A DNA stretch of 64,000 nt from Hirundichthys speculiger (GCA_018398805.1 JAGFBZ010000178.1:1895001-1959000); one strand, 5' to 3'. Counted from the first letter of the stretch, positions 22,401-34,354 are shown. A program made the numbers and translations. The notes: generated by a model from the letters alone, not told the origin.

Positions 22401-23636
22401 GGAATGATGATGGTCCTTGATGCAGGACAGGTGACCAGCTTTGGCTCAAACCTGTGGGAGGAACTAGCACATTCCTTCTTTCTTTGAGAAACCTGATTTT
22501 TAAATATTGTAATGATTACCTCGTGCCTTTGTTGATGAGGTGGAGATGTTTGTATCTAGAAGACCTTCACTGACACTGCTTTCATACCAAATAACATCAT
22601 CTGTTGAAATGTTCATTTAACCTCCCTGGTAACAACTTTTTGTTTTGCACGTGTTGCAGTCCGGAAATAAAAAACGGGTGTCGATTTAACAAACTAGATG
22701 AGCGAGAAAAAAAAACATGGGTTCATACTGTTTGCAAAGATATAAAAGTCAAAATAACTGTAATAGTCGCTGCTTTTATTCTTTTCTCTTTTTTAACTTT
22801 TCCATATCATCCTGACTATTTTTTTTTTTTCCTGCTTTGGGTTTTGTAGAAACAGACCGAGAAGATAAAAGCCCTCCTTCTTTACTTTTCCAGTCTCAGA
22901 GATAAACTCTGGAAACAGTCACATAAAAATAGGTCACACAGTCAATAAACAGTTTGACAGCATTAGAAAAATACTTTTGGTATCACAGTTTCATACTTTT
23001 GCAAAAAAAAAAACAAACATCAACGCTGTTAAGTTTGTTTCACCGACGACCTGCAAATGTTAAGAAAGTCAGTGAGGATGACTATCGGTCTAAACTCAGA
23101 TGGAGGAAGGATGTGAAGAACCAAATGTCAGTCTTTGGTGGCTTTTCCCTGTAAACTCTGTGAATGTCGATAACGTAACCACACAGAGACGATCCAGACT
23201 GATAAATTACACAATATTGATCATCTGCTCTTATCGGTGGAAACCAGGACCCTGTTTCTCTTCTCGTACTGTCCTTCACGCCTGTGATGATCACTGATTA
23301 CAGTTACAGATTAAAGTTTAGTTTCTCGGAAGATATTTCAGGGTTGAAAGTTAACGACTGTGTCTCACCACTTCATGATACTTTCTGTACAAACCCATGA
23401 CCGGATTCTTGTCCAGCTCTCCGTAGATATGCAGTCAGTCGGTTAGCTTCTTTCAGACTTGGGGCCTCGTCTGTTAGAGGAAATACGATGCATCTGCTCC
23501 TGAAGAAGATATTTTTAAGTGCTCTTCCAGCGACACCTTTTGAAACAGACCTAAACGTCAAATTGGAAGCCTGAGAAGTTGTTTTTGTCAGGTGGGAAGC
23601 TGGAAAACAGAGCGGACGCCTTTGAGTAGATGTTCC
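22401..23636. other. no gene recognised
   Basis: The first 100 bases may be more of the Tc1 relic. From 22500 on there are no repeat ends, and ORFs at 22604-23297 carry no domain. Confidence 0.35.
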
Positions 23637-23644
23637 ACTTAGAG

Positions 23645-24312
23645 CACATGTGTCAAACATAAGGCCCGCGGGCCAAATGTGGCCCGTCATGTCATTTTAT
23701 GTGGCCCTCGAGAGCTTGGGCATTATTGGCTTAAATTTAAACCGATATTTTAAGACTTAAAAAAGCTTACGCCGCTTTAAAGCGCATTTTGACAATTAAA
23801 CTACATCTCCGATCACGCATTTCATCATTACCCACAACAATAACGGTAGCTATGAGCGAGACGATTTTTTTCAGAACTGATGGATTTAAAAAAAACCTTT
23901 ACAAAAAGGTGATGCACAAGGAAGGCAGTTTCATGAATGATAGGAAAACAATTACAAGTTTGTATCTCAAGGTGAAAAAACAGTGTGTCTTTTGTGTTAA
24001 GGGCGGGTGTCAGTCGTCAAAGAGCTTAATCCACGTCGGCATTTTGATAGCAAACACCGAGCTAAGTATGCTAAATTTAGCCCACAAGAAAAACAATGAA
24101 CCACTTCTGCTTCTGAAACCAAGGTAATGGATACAAACCCTGAGTTTAATATAATAATGACTTAAATATTTAAAACTTGAATACATAATAAATACAGAAA
24201 AATTTCTTTTGATTTTCATTGCATTTTGTTACATTCATTCTGTCAATCTGGCCCTTCGAGAGCCACCATGATGCCGATGTGGCCCTCAATGAAAATGAGT
24301 CTGACACCCCTG
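23645..24312 (+). mobile_element. hAT element, GTGTCA-ended family, copy 2
   Basis: The left end is CACATGTGTCAAAC. The inward-read right end is CAGGGGTGTCAGAC. Exact duplications ACTTAGAG lie at 23637-23644 and 24313-24320. The copy matches 2464-3195 along its length but lacks several short segments. Its perfect duplication suggests it inserted later than copy 1, whose flanks differ by a base. The frame at 23789-24127 keeps a Cys-x2-Cys (CVFC) but no functional transposase. Confidence 0.88.
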
Positions 24313-24320
24313 ACTTAGAG

Positions 24321-25490
24321 CATCTTCGACCTCCAGCCTCTTCACAGATCAAGACGCTGACCACGAGTTTCACCGAACGCCATCACTTCTCGAGACGAAA
24401 CGTTCCTTACAGGACAAATCTAAGGATGGTGACGTGTACGTGTCAACCAATGAGCAGCCTGCAGTGTTGCAACGTCACATTTTTTTCTTAGAAGAAAAAA
24501 AAAACAGAAAATGTGTAGAGTCACGCCGGGGCGAGTCAGTGCTCTTTTTGCAGAATAACTTTCCACTGACGGCAGAAAATGTGCTTCTCATCTACATGCT
24601 GGCTGACAGCTATGAAGCTAGCTGGTGTGAGAGACGGGGATGCAGAGGACGGGGTTGCATGGAGGCGGATGAGCTGCTGTGGCGACGCCCGGAGGGAACG
24701 GCTGAACCGGCTGACTCTGTTGTGCCACCGATCAAAAAAAGAAAGAATAAAAGACGTTGCGCAGCTGTGTTGGTGGGAGAGGGAGGGTTTGGAGAAATGC
24801 TGGACGGCCCTCGTCCCTGTTATCAGTAGGACACGTTGGCGCGCAGGGACAAACGCGTCCTGTTGAATGGGATCAGCGCAGACGCCCTGCAGGAAATTAC
24901 TAAATGGATAGGACCATCTGCTCTGCAATATGGGCATAATTAACAGCTCATAAATGAATCTGAAGACACACTGCAGGGGAATCTGTGCATTAATATAATT
25001 ACTAATAGATGTCTGAATGACTGAAAAAGCGACACATTTTCTGTTTCTCTAAATATTATCTGACACTAAATATGCAGATTGGATTTTTTTTTTTTTTTAT
25101 TATTACACGATGGCACCATTTGTGCCTCTGCGTGCACGTGGACAGAACCTCACTTCGTATTAGAAAAAAGAGACTTATTAAATCATAATGTTTTTAACGT
25201 GCATGAGCTTTCCAAACTTCTGCAAGCTTTTTTCTCTGCAGCAGCTCTGTGATTATTGATCACGTATTGAAACCACCGTGGAAATCCCTGCTTCCATCAG
25301 GCGTCGGCACAGTTTAGGGACCAAAACAGATGACCCGTCTCCTCCTCTTTTTCCATCCAGGCACTCGAACACAAACACGTCACACCGACGCCGCTAGAAT
25401 CCACAGCAAGAGGTCACATGACTAAAAACATCCGTAACCAAGGGTTCGTGTTGCGCTCCTGCACAAACTACCTTCGAGTCGGTTTTCTCT
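24321..25490. other. no gene; AT-rich candidate conserved block at 24890-25020
   Basis: ORFs at 24434-24937 on both strands have no domain. The block from 24890 to 25020 is AT-rich with TAATTAACAGCTCATAAATG and ATTAATATAATTACTAATAG words and shows no repeat signature. It is discussed as a finding. A T17 run lies at about 25084-25100. Confidence 0.3.
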
Positions 25491-25498
25491 TGGAGGAC

Positions 25499-26402
25499 TA
25501 GGGTTAATAAAACGATACAACGATTCTAAGTAGGAATCGGTTCCTAACGTCTGGTTCTGGAATCTTTTCGAAGATTTTTGAATTTTGATTCCTTTTTTTG
25601 GTTCCTAAATGTCCGCGCTATTTTTTTTGTTGTTGTTTTGTTTTGATTTACTGCACTAGTTTGTTGATGTTACTCTGCCCGGCGTACTCAACTCCGTCAC
25701 CGACGGTTGAGAGACGCCGCTCTCGAGTTTGGCTGCATTTCTGTCCGGGAAATGACGGCTACCTGGCGCAGTGCAACATCTGCGGGAAGCGTGTTACTGC
25801 TAAAGGGTGCACGAGTAATATGGCAAAACACCTTCACCTGCATGGCGTATTTAATTCACTGCATTGCTCCCGTCGCTTCTTCGACTTCAACAGAGTCCGT
25901 CTTCATCCAGAAACTCCTCCACGGAAACGCAACCAGTATGCGCACGGCCGAGTGCGTGAAAATAACAACAATAAAACTTTTACAGAGCAGTGGTTGGGTG
26001 AAGGCCTATTTTTAATGCTCCATGCCTTTTCAGTACATGCAAGCCTTCCTTGAAAATTAAAACAAAGCTGTCATTTCATCTGAACAGCACTGAATGAGTT
26101 ATGGAAATTGCTCTAATCTATTTGCCAATATAAAGCAACAGCCATTTTGATAATTAATCTTCCAGGCTTTAGATGGGGAGTCAGGGCCTGAATTCTCTGA
26201 CGATGTCCTGTTACATGGAGACACGCTCTTGTTCAGATGTCAGTCTAACATTTAGGCTGTAAGTGAATTCTGTGTATGCATATGTGCATGCAAGCATGTG
26301 TAAGAATAAAAATATTCTATTGTTAGATAAGACTGTTAGATCTGTTAACCTACACATCAAAGAATCGAGAATCGGAATCAGAATTGTTAAAATCCAACCC
26401 TA
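25499..26402 (+). mobile_element. hAT element with BED-finger remnant
   Basis: The left end is TAGGGTTAATAAAACGAT. The right end, read inward, is TAGGGTTGGATTTTAAC. Exact duplications TGGAGGAC lie at 25491-25498 and 26403-26410. Subterminal sequences are full of GAATCGG/CGATTC words. It carries a BED zinc-finger reading frame (25598-26053) but no catalytic domain. Confidence 0.9.
25598..26053 (+). pseudogene. hAT transposase N-terminal remnant with BED finger
   Basis: Within this frame residues 42-83 form a BED zinc finger. Trp45 and Phe48 lie in SRVWLHF, Cys59 and Cys62 in AQCNICGKRV, and His78/80/82 in SNMAKHLHLHG. BED fingers sit at the N-terminus of hAT transposases and bind the element ends. 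The 40 residues before it are a chance opening. After about residue 90 the frame no longer resembles a transposase. No RNase-H-like catalytic core or dimerisation domain remains. Confidence 0.75.
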
Positions 26403-26410
26403 TGGAGGAC

Positions 26411-28239
26411 AGTTTTATAAAAACTGTGATGTTGACCTTTCATGTTTAATGAGACGGAGGAGAGGAGAGCGATCTCCGGACATCAGAAAACATAAATGCA
26501 CAGCAATTTTTTTTTTTTTTTTCTAAATGACAGGTGGCAGAAAAGCTTCTTGAAGGACAAATGAAACAAGCAAAGCTGGATGAAACGTCTCTGACAACCT
26601 TACAGGTCATCTTCTCAAATATTCACAGCGTCCCTTTTCATTCCAGGTTCAGCTGCGATAAATAAATACATTCGTGGATTAAATAAAATCAAACTGGCTC
26701 CCGGAGGAAGCGTGTGAAGCCTCACCACGTCCATGCTGGAGTCGGTTCAAAATGTACCACTGCCGCAGGTTTATTATTCATATGCACGTCCTCTCCGGTT
26801 CACGGGCGGGTCTGTTTGTGTCTGTCCGTCGGGCAGCTACGTCAGCAGAGGAGGAGGAGGAGGAGAGGGGAAGCGGGCCGGTTCAGGTCCGGAGAGTTTC
26901 CACCATCAAGGGCTCTTCCCTCATGTACGTTTCAGCAACCTTTCAGGGAGGAGTAAGCGTGGTTTTTGTGTCTGTTTAAAATGCTTTCCCTTCAAAGCCC
27001 GTGCGTCCCCTCCCCGACTTCCTGTTGATCTCCCTCTTTGTTTGGTCTGTTTCTGTCTGTCTGAGCCTCAAACCGAGCGTCTGCTTGTTCAGGTGCTCGG
27101 CTAAAAACACATATTGACCGGTGTGTTTTTTTGAATTTTGACAGATTCTCATCTGATATTCCATCATTTCATCCATCTGCCTGCCAGTCAGGTTGTCGGT
27201 GCTATAGATCCCTTATGGCTCAGCCGAAGAATCCATTGAAGCTCGGCGATGCAACCTCTCCCCCCGCGCTTTGCTTATAGGATCCACAAGCAGACCTACA
27301 AAGAAGTGATTGAAGTGAGAGAGTCAAGTCAATCTGCGCTCGCTCAGCGGCACGCACGCACACACAAACACGTGTGGGTGTTTCGTCTTGTAACATCTGA
27401 CATTCTTCAAATGTGCTTTTAAAAAAAGTTTCTCGCCAACCACATCAGTCGAGGCGAAACTTGTGCAAAGGGCTGCCAAGTAAGACGCTCGCACACATGT
27501 GCTCGCACACCTACCTCCAAGTAGAGTGTCCTCTCTCCATCCTCCTCCACTTCTTTCTCGGCGCTGCAGTTTTATTAAAAAACATCAATCTGTGTGATGC
27601 CTTTCTGACATCTCTTCACGGAGAAAGTTGTGCAGCCTTAACAGGGGATCAATAGAGGGGAGATTACTCACGCTCCGGTGGAGGGGTGACAAGTTTAGTT
27701 TAGCAGATGTTCCATGGAAAGATAAGTGAGGTGTGTGTGCATCGATAGAAGCATGTGTTTGAGCATGCGTGTGCTGTGGTACGTGTGAGATAACGGACAG
27801 AGGATCCCTGAGGGAGTCGTCCTCTCGAGATCCTCGTCTTCCAGCCAGAAAAGCTCTGAAGGAAGCAGTTCATGGCTTTAAAACTACAAGGCCTGAGATG
27901 GGAGTTGGCTGACAGACGGCAGCGTTCAAGCTCGACCAACACCTTCGTTTAGCAACAAAGGACTGGCCCGATGACGTTGGATTCCTCCGTGACTAAACCC
28001 CCCGCTGCAGTGGGGCGCACGTCCTCGTCAGTCTCCTGCATATGCATTCCTTTTATGTCTCAAGACGTGCTGCATCTGAGATAAGATGACCTGTCCAAAA
28101 CTGAAAAAAGCATTAAGCTTAGATGTGCTTAGCTCTGCTGTTCCTGCTCTCCACCCCTAGAGGGAGCATGTAGCTGGAGACAAAACGCTTTGATGAAGGT
28201 CAGGAGATTCAGGAGATGCGTCTTTAATCAAAAAATAAT
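26411..28239. other. no gene recognised
   Basis: A T16 run lies at 26507-26522 and GGA repeats lie at 26840-26865. Overlapping ORFs at 26714-27104 are readings of GC-rich DNA without a domain. Sequence from 27413 to 27942 has no repeat ends. A weak CTCF-like word (CCCCTAGAGGGAGC) sits at 28154-28167. Confidence 0.35.
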
Positions 28240-28305
28240 CAGATTTTATTTATATAGCACCTTCCTTATAACTGAACGTAGTGCTTTACAGACTGAAGTT
28301 TAGGT
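28240..28305 (-). repeat. L2-like LINE 3' tail
   Basis: Read on the minus strand the end is TGTAAAGCACTACG followed by GGTGCTATATAAATAAAATC. This is the same terminus as at 4960-5081. Only the last part of the element is present. Confidence 0.55.
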
Positions 28306-28643
28306 TTCATAAAAAAAAAAAAAAACTGTCAAGCTTTTAAAATTTTAAAATGCTCGAACTTGAGACATCAAGACAAAACCATAAATAACATGGAATAGAT
28401 CCATTTTTTAAATGAAGTGGAAGAGAAATCTAGTTTTAAATTGAATACAACCCCAAACCTAAAAAAAATCTGAGATGCATTGTTAAAAAAAAGCATATGT
28501 GAAAATATTTTATTCACAGTAGAACATAGGAAACAACATTGTCCTCAAAAATTTGGACAACAAAATGCTGGAAAAATAAGTGGACCTAAAAACAAGGTCC
28601 ACTTACTGGAGAAACATCTTGAATTTCATTAGCGACTGTTCAG

Positions 28644-29833
28644 TAGGGATGTGTACCGAGAGCCGGTATTTTTTGGTACCGGTTCCTAAATGGTCGGTAC
28701 CAGAGTACCGCTAAAAATTCTGGACAAACGAATACCGTTATCGGTATTTTTTTTTAAAGACAGTATACCCAGAGCAACATAACTGTCGCATAATGATACT
28801 GCCGCCGTCGACAGGTTATGACGTAGCACCCCGTTGTTTTCTCTAGCCAATAGGTCGTTTCTTAATATGTCGGTCGTCAGAGCTAAGCGATCGTAGGTAT
28901 GGGCTCACTTTATGAAACGGAATGAAGCTTCGGCTCAATGCAATATATGCCAGAAGGTAGTTGCGTCCAAGGGGGGGTAACACCAGCAACATCATGAAAC
29001 ACTTGCAGTGTGCTCATAGTATAAAAATTAAGAATGCGGCATGTTTGTCTGCCTAAACAATGCGGCTAATGTTAGCAGCCCAGCTAACGCTAACAATGCC
29101 GTGCTCTCCTTGGTGCAGGTAGACTGACACTACTTCCTCATCATCAAGTCAATGTGAGATTATGAATCATTAAGTTGGTAGTTAATTTTACTCAGGAAAA
29201 TGCATTATCAATTCTAGCAACGCTGATATATGTTACGTTAATCCTGTACGAGGTTTGTACGAAGCAGCAGCCACCACTGCTAGTTTGCTGATGCAGACAA
29301 CCCCATTCACAATCGCCAAGCGACGTCAAATGAAGATGTCTGCAGAAAAAACCGAGGAATGCCACAGGGCTGTTACTAAGTTTATTGTGAAAGATTGTGA
29401 ACATGCAGGTGAGGGCTCTGGTCATCTGCCTAGTTTTTTTTTTTTTTTTCATTTCATCTATTGTCTTCTGAGAAGCATTTGTAATTTTAAGTTAAGCTTC
29501 TATTCTGTTGAAGCATTATCACATTGACAGTTACCTTTAAGGCTGTATGTGCTGCCTGCTAGTTTTTTTTTTTTTACATACCTCGCACTGCACATGTTGA
29601 CTTGCTAAAGGCTTAAAAGGCAAGTGCTGTAAGTTGTTGTAATGATGTTGCTGGTGTTACCCCAATTGTGGTAATAAAAAACGATTGAATATTTTACCAT
29701 CTTGTAACGTCTTTATTTTATACACTAAATTACATGTCATGGTATCGATAAGAGTATCGATAAATATCGGTACCAATAAGGAGTATCAGTATTGGTATTG
29801 GTATCGATAAATTCCTAATGATACACATCCCTA
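28644..29833 (+). mobile_element. hAT element inserted in Tc1
   Basis: The left end is TAGGGATGTGTACCGAG. The right end, read inward, is TAGGGATGTGTATCATTAGG. Exact duplications CTGTTCAG lie at 28636-28643 and 29834-29841. Subterminal DNA holds GGTACCGGT and GTATCGATA words. It keeps recognisable transposase N-terminal coding traces (28896-29413). Confidence 0.92.
28896..29413 (+). pseudogene. hAT transposase N-terminal remnant, BED finger with frameshift
   Basis: The frame reads VWAHFMKRN and SAQCNICQKVVASKGG, then hits a stop inside a run of seven G. One reading frame over, the sequence continues TSNIMKHLQCAH. Together these are the Trp/Phe, Cys-x2-Cys and His parts of a BED zinc finger, broken by what looks like a one-base slip in the G run. 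Further on, a third stretch (29255-29413) contains KTEECHRAVTKFIVKD, which resembles the segment between the BED finger and the catalytic core in hAT transposases. The catalytic domain is absent. Confidence 0.75.
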
Positions 29834-29848
29834 CTGTTCAGTCACAAT

Positions 29849-30305
29849 TCATTTCAATTCAATTTTATTTGTAAAGCGTCTGTACAGAGCGTCTGTACAG
29901 AGACCCAGATCATGACCCCCGAGCAAATATCATTAACTAAAATTATAATATTAAATCCAAATCAAGGATAATGGCAGGTAAAAAAAAACTCCACAGTGGG
30001 AGAAATAACCTTTAAGCCAAACAGCGGCAAGGAAAAACTCCACTTTAAGAGGAAGAAACCTTGAGCAGGACCTGGATCATATGGGGGGACCTTCCTGATG
30101 AAGGCCAGCCGGGTAGAGAAAGAAAAGAGGGGAGACAGGACAGAGAGACGATGGAGGACAGAGAGAGGAGAGCACACAAATGACTGAATGTAATGACTAC
30201 ATAAACATAAACAGATGCAGGTAGCAGCACTGAGGTGAGATGGTCAGAGGACTAGTTCACCGGTCACCACACCAGCCTGCACCCTGAACACATCTACACA
30301 CACAG
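29849..30305 (-). repeat. GAATT-tailed LINE 3' end in Tc1
   Basis: It follows the same order as 3763-4190: tail TTTCAATTCAATTTTATTTG, CAGAGACCCAGATCATGACC, the GTGGGAG block, AAGAGGAAGAAACCTTGAGC and CACACAAATGACTGAATG. It covers the 3' UTR only, stops inside the homologue of about 4200, and lies a few bases past the right hAT border. Confidence 0.75.
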
Positions 30306-30430
30306 GTGGAGGTAAACGCTGGGATGGATACATGACTGCGTAGAGAAACAGAGCATCTTAGAAAAGTCTCAGAGGTGATGATGGGAAGAAGTTGAAAAAC
30401 TGTCTCCAGACTGCGAAGCTGAGACAATGC

Positions 30431-30690
30431 ACCGACGTGGACCACAATTCTCTGATCTTAATCACATTAACTCCATCATCTCATTAAGACACTGCCACGT
30501 AAACAGCAACCTTAATCATCATGATCGTTTTTGGTGTCATTTCAAATTCTGGAGGGAAAGGTGAACATACGGCGCAGTGACGTAAGGATTGACGTAAGGT
30601 TTTAAAAACGATTCATGTGAACACCTTGATATGAATTTTGTCTGGATTAGATTCAGTAATCAGATTATTGGTGTCCAGGTGAACGTACTC
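30431..30690. mobile_element. probable MITE within Tc1
   Basis: Tc1-type sequence stops near 30430 and resumes near 30695. The ends of the insert, GTGGACCACAATTCTCTGAT and, read inward from the right, CTGGACACCAATAATCTGAT, form an imperfect inverted repeat. The borders are uncertain by about 10 bases and no target duplication was defined. Confidence 0.45.
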
Positions 30691-30739
30691 AATGTCAGGA
30701 TAACACTCCTCAGTATCAACTTGACTTTAGCATCTATAG

Positions 30740-31514
30740 TAGAGGTCTTCGGAACAACCCAACAACCTGAAAACCCGAGGTTCCAACCCGACCCGAATCG
30801 GATCTCGGTCCATTCAAAAGACGTGACTCTTTACAGTTCGGAATCAGTACAGTTAGTCTCGAGTCCGGTCGGTGCTCTCTGACAGGCTGGGTCCACGTTT
30901 ACTCGAGAGAAGTAAAGATACTGGCGGTGGCAGCCAATATCAGGACTCGGGGCAGTTTTAATTTATTAATTAACGTGACGTGTTTGTCATGAAACAACCG
31001 TGTTATCGTAGCGTGTTATTAGCGGTTTGCCCAGCAGCGGTAAAGCAAAACAGATCGCCAACATGACAACGTTGGATGAGAGAACATATTCATGACACGT
31101 CCTGACCGGTGTAGGCTAATAGTGTTAGCAGTTGCTACCAATAGCATCTGTATCCACAAAGAAAATAACAACGTGGATTTATTGTTGTTTACATCATGTA
31201 GCCTATGTAGCAACTGAACCGGTAGAAGAAGACAACTTTAGGTAAGAAAATCAAGTTTTATTCAACGCTAGACAACTTTTAACATTTAACTTTTAACTAT
31301 GGGCTGTATTGTCTCGGTTCTATTCGGGTCGGTTCGGTTCGTGGTCGGAAACTTAAGACTCTGGTCGGATCGGTTCCGGGTCCAATATTGCAGGTCCATT
31401 CGGGTTCGGACTCCCGAACTTATGACAATAGCTCGGGTCGGGTCGGTTTCGGGTCAAATTTTCACGGGTCCATTCGGGTTCGGGTCCATAAAAGTGGACC
31501 CGTGAAGACCTCTC
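30740..31514 (+). mobile_element. hAT element inserted in Tc1 transposase region
   Basis: The left end is TAGAGGTCTTCGGAACA. The right end, read inward, is GAGAGGTCTTCACGGGTC. Flanks are ATCTATAG (30732-30739) and GTCTATAG (31515-31522), one mismatch. Both subterminal regions are packed with GGGTCGG/CCCGACCC words, a known layout for one fish hAT family. The Tc1 reading on the two sides is contiguous once the element is removed. Confidence 0.88.
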
Positions 31515-31607
31515 GTCTATAGTCAACAATATGATGAGGAGATTCTGAGAATCTGAAGAAATCTCTGTTCACTTGGGACAAGGCAAAAAAAAAAAAAAAA
31601 AAACACA

Positions 31608-32042
31608 ATGCCCGCGATCTTCAGACTGTCAGGTGACACTGCAATGATTCTGCAATGGAAATCACAGCCGGGTCTCAGGAAGGCTTCTGGAAATCACTGT
31701 CTACAGTGCAGGTGCCATCCACAGAGAAGAAGTTGCGTGAAATCATTTTTTGGAAATCGCGGACCCTGCATCCTCTGGACTAAAGAGGAGACAGACCATC
31801 CAGCTTGTTATAAGCGCTCAGTTCAAAAGCCAGTATTTCTGACGATATGGAGATCCATCAGTATCCATGCAATGGGCAGCTCACACATTTGCAAAGGAAA
31901 CATCAGTAGTGAAGGATCATTGCAGGTTTTAGAGCAACGTGTGCCTCCATCCAGACGATGTCTTTATGAAGGAAGACTAGCCAAACCACACACTGGATCC
32001 ATCACAAAAGCAGGACCCCCAGTTCAGACCTGTCACCCCTAA
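31608..32042 (+). pseudogene. Tc1-like transposase fossil
   Basis: The frame holds FFGNRGPCILWTKEETDHPA, CYKRSVQKPVFLTIW, HAMGSSHICKGNISSEGSLQ and VLEQRVPPSRRCLYEGR. These follow the order of a Tc1 catalytic domain (FGNHGRRV, CYQRxVQKPASVMVWG, ICEGTIN, LEQHMLPS). The tryptophan-glycine turn and the QQDNAKPH block are destroyed, with only LAKPHTGSITKA left. The last residues QTCHP correspond to the SPDLSPIEN motif. Point changes and deletions make it inactive. Confidence 0.78.
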
Positions 32043-32044
32043 CC

Positions 32045-33039
32045 CTCACCTAGGTTTACATTCATGCTGGGGAGTCTTGAGGACGTTACAGCGGAGACAT
32101 CCTCTTCCCAGGGAGATCAGAAAGAAGATTGTTACAACATTTAATCCTACAGGTGATAAAAGCGTGATGGTAGGGTCTCGGTGCTGGCTCGAGGGAGAAA
32201 CTGTCACATCCTGGGAACGTTACTCACATCGTAAAAGTCGTTCTTTTTCAATGTGGCAAAACAACGTCGACATAAACATATTAATCTGAGCTGGGAAAAG
32301 AAGGATCTGAGGCAGTCGCTGTCTGATTGTTCAGTCCCTCTCGTCAGCGCTGGCTCGGAAAATGTATAAATAGCACATAAATGGTAAAATAATTGTGAGA
32401 CACAGTGACCTGCAGAAACGGCTTTCTGACTTGAACTCGTCTGGCTCTGTGCCACAGTTTCCTGGTGCTTCTCTGCACATCTCACGCTGAAACATGAAGG
32501 GCTTTTTTTTTTTTTTTTTGGAGGCTGGAGATACTGAAGGTTACTGGATGTTTCTTCACCTGCAGGTTGCTTCAATCACACAAATACACGCACACACACA
32601 CATGCACAAGCTTTATCTGGTATGCTAAAAGCGCACCCAGACGCAGAAGGAGCGGTTTGGATGTTTCTAAAGGCGCTGTTTCAGAGAGACGGCAGAAAAG
32701 GTGTGAGGAGGAGAAAATACGTGGCCTTTGACCTCAAAGGAAGTGATTTATACAGGACTATAAAACAAGCCCCCGGGATCAATGCCGAGATGTGATTTTG
32801 GAGCTGTGGCCTTGGTCAAAACTGCAGCCCAAGAGACTAAAGGCCCAAAAATACCACGCTGTCTACACGTTACCGACCGTTTAAAATTACACAATTAAAG
32901 ACAACTGATCCAACAAAACGGATATTCTGGAGGAAAGTAAAAGTGAGGTTGTGACAGTGAATTTAAAAAAAAAACAGAAATGGAGAGAACTGTAAAACTC
33001 ATGAACCCACATTTTATAAACTCCTTATTGTGAATCCTT
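32045..33039. other. no gene recognised
   Basis: A T19 run lies at 32500-32519 and CA-rich DNA at 32580-32605. The minus-strand ORF at 32204-32575 has no domain. Confidence 0.4.
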
Positions 33040-33130
33040 TAAAAAAAAAAAAGGAATTCATGTTTTATTTTGATAATATGCAGTATGATGTTTAGCATTG
33101 TCTTGCTGAAAGATAAAAAACCTCCCCTTA

Positions 33131-33355
33131 AAGGTAGGGTAAGTAATTTCTGACTGACATGTTTGATGATGTTTGGGCAACACATTAACCTCTGCCTCAC
33201 CCCCACTTCACGTGCATGAGCATGAACCCTCTGTTTTGTTTTTTTGTTTAACAGTTTACTCACAAGACGGGCAGCTAGCGGACGTAAAGAATCCGTCACT
33301 GGATGTGTCAAAAGGCATTCTGGGTTATAAGTTGCATAGAATGGTCTACCCTATT
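33131..33355. mobile_element. PIF/Harbinger-like MITE
   Basis: The ends are AAGGTAGGGTAAG and, read inward, AATAGGGTAGACC. The flanks are TTA on both sides (33128-33130 and 33356-33358). The host Tc1 sequence resumes on both sides. The inverted repeat is short and imperfect, so the superfamily is tentative. Confidence 0.5.
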
Positions 33356-33399
33356 TTATACCCTATCTCATCTGAATGGGAGCATATGTTGCTCTGTAC

Positions 33400-34318
33400 T
33401 AGGGATGTAACGATATGGAAAATTTGATATCTCGATTATAGTGACTAAATTATCACGGTTTATGATATTATCGCAATAATTGCTGTACAAATGTCTAAAA
33501 AACACAGACATTTTAATAATTTCACAAAATCTTGTGATTTTCTTGTCATTTAAAACATCAGAAGCCCAAATCTTATAAAAATTAAACTTTCACATTAAAA
33601 GGGCAAACAATTGGCACAGAAAGAGGTTTTATTTTAAATGAAACAAAATAAATAACAGGAACAAAGCTGATTTGTCTGGTGCAAATTTAAATAAACACTT
33701 TAACAAGCATAGTAGGTCAAAATATGTAAACAATTATCAGGAACAAAAATTATAGTGCAAGTTTAAATGAAAAAGACTTTGGACTTTAAGCTAAACCTTA
33801 AATACGTATAAATGTGCAAATAAAGAAACAGTTATGAAGGAGCCAAATGTTGTTATGAATTGTAGTTCACTCTGTGTGTCTGTGGGTGTCGCTGTGTTGT
33901 TACCTGAGGGTCAGGTAAAAAGGTAGATGCCTGTTATTGGTTAGCTGTTGGACCCGGAAGGACAAAAGGTTTTTGACCGCTGTGGCGCTAACGTTATGGT
34001 TGTCAGATCAGTTAATGGAATAAATTAATATTTTAACTGCATCAGAAGGACATCGTTCCGGTCCTTTTTAGACGTCATTTTTCAATGTCCTGAGTGCTAT
34101 CATCAGTTTCCACCATGCTCACGTTACGATACCGATGTTACAAGGTACAAATTCACACGAGATACAGTCGCGAGTCGCTCACAGACTTCAATGAGGCCAA
34201 TATTACATATCCCGGTAATCGACCGCGATAATGAGATGAAGTTAAACAGAAACGGTAATCGTTAACGCGTAATATTTTACCACGCTTTACCGTAATACCG
34301 GTAACCGTTCCATCCCTA
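33400..34318. mobile_element. hAT element inserted in Tc1
   Basis: The left end is TAGGGATGTAACGATATGG. The right end, read inward, is TAGGGATGGAACGGTTACCG. Exact duplications CTCTGTAC lie at 33392-33399 and 34319-34326. Subterminal regions hold ATATCTCGATTATAG and ACCGGTAACCG words. No transposase coding trace was found inside. Confidence 0.92.
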
Positions 34319-34354
34319 CTCTGTACCAGTGTTGCATATAATTTTCAGCATTTA

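Larger units (their letters stand above)
28448..32044 (+). mobile_element. Tc1-like element broken by four nested insertions
   Basis: The TIR begins CAACCCCAAACC at 28448 after a TA. Tc1-type sequence continues to 28643. It resumes briefly after a hAT element (28644-29833), after a LINE tail (29849-30305) as CAGAGCATCTTAGAAAAGTC (about 30350), and after a MITE (about 30431-30690) as CTCCTCAGTATCAACTTGAC. It continues after a second hAT (30740-31514) as CAACAATATGATGAGGAGAT. The joined order is that of the 5' UTR, helix-turn-helix region and catalytic domain of a fish Tc1 element. The 3' end is missing after 32044. Confidence 0.8.

Noticed and set aside
24434..24937. Opposed ORFs of about 130 residues
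   Set aside because: No domain, no splice-compatible borders, and both strands are equally open.
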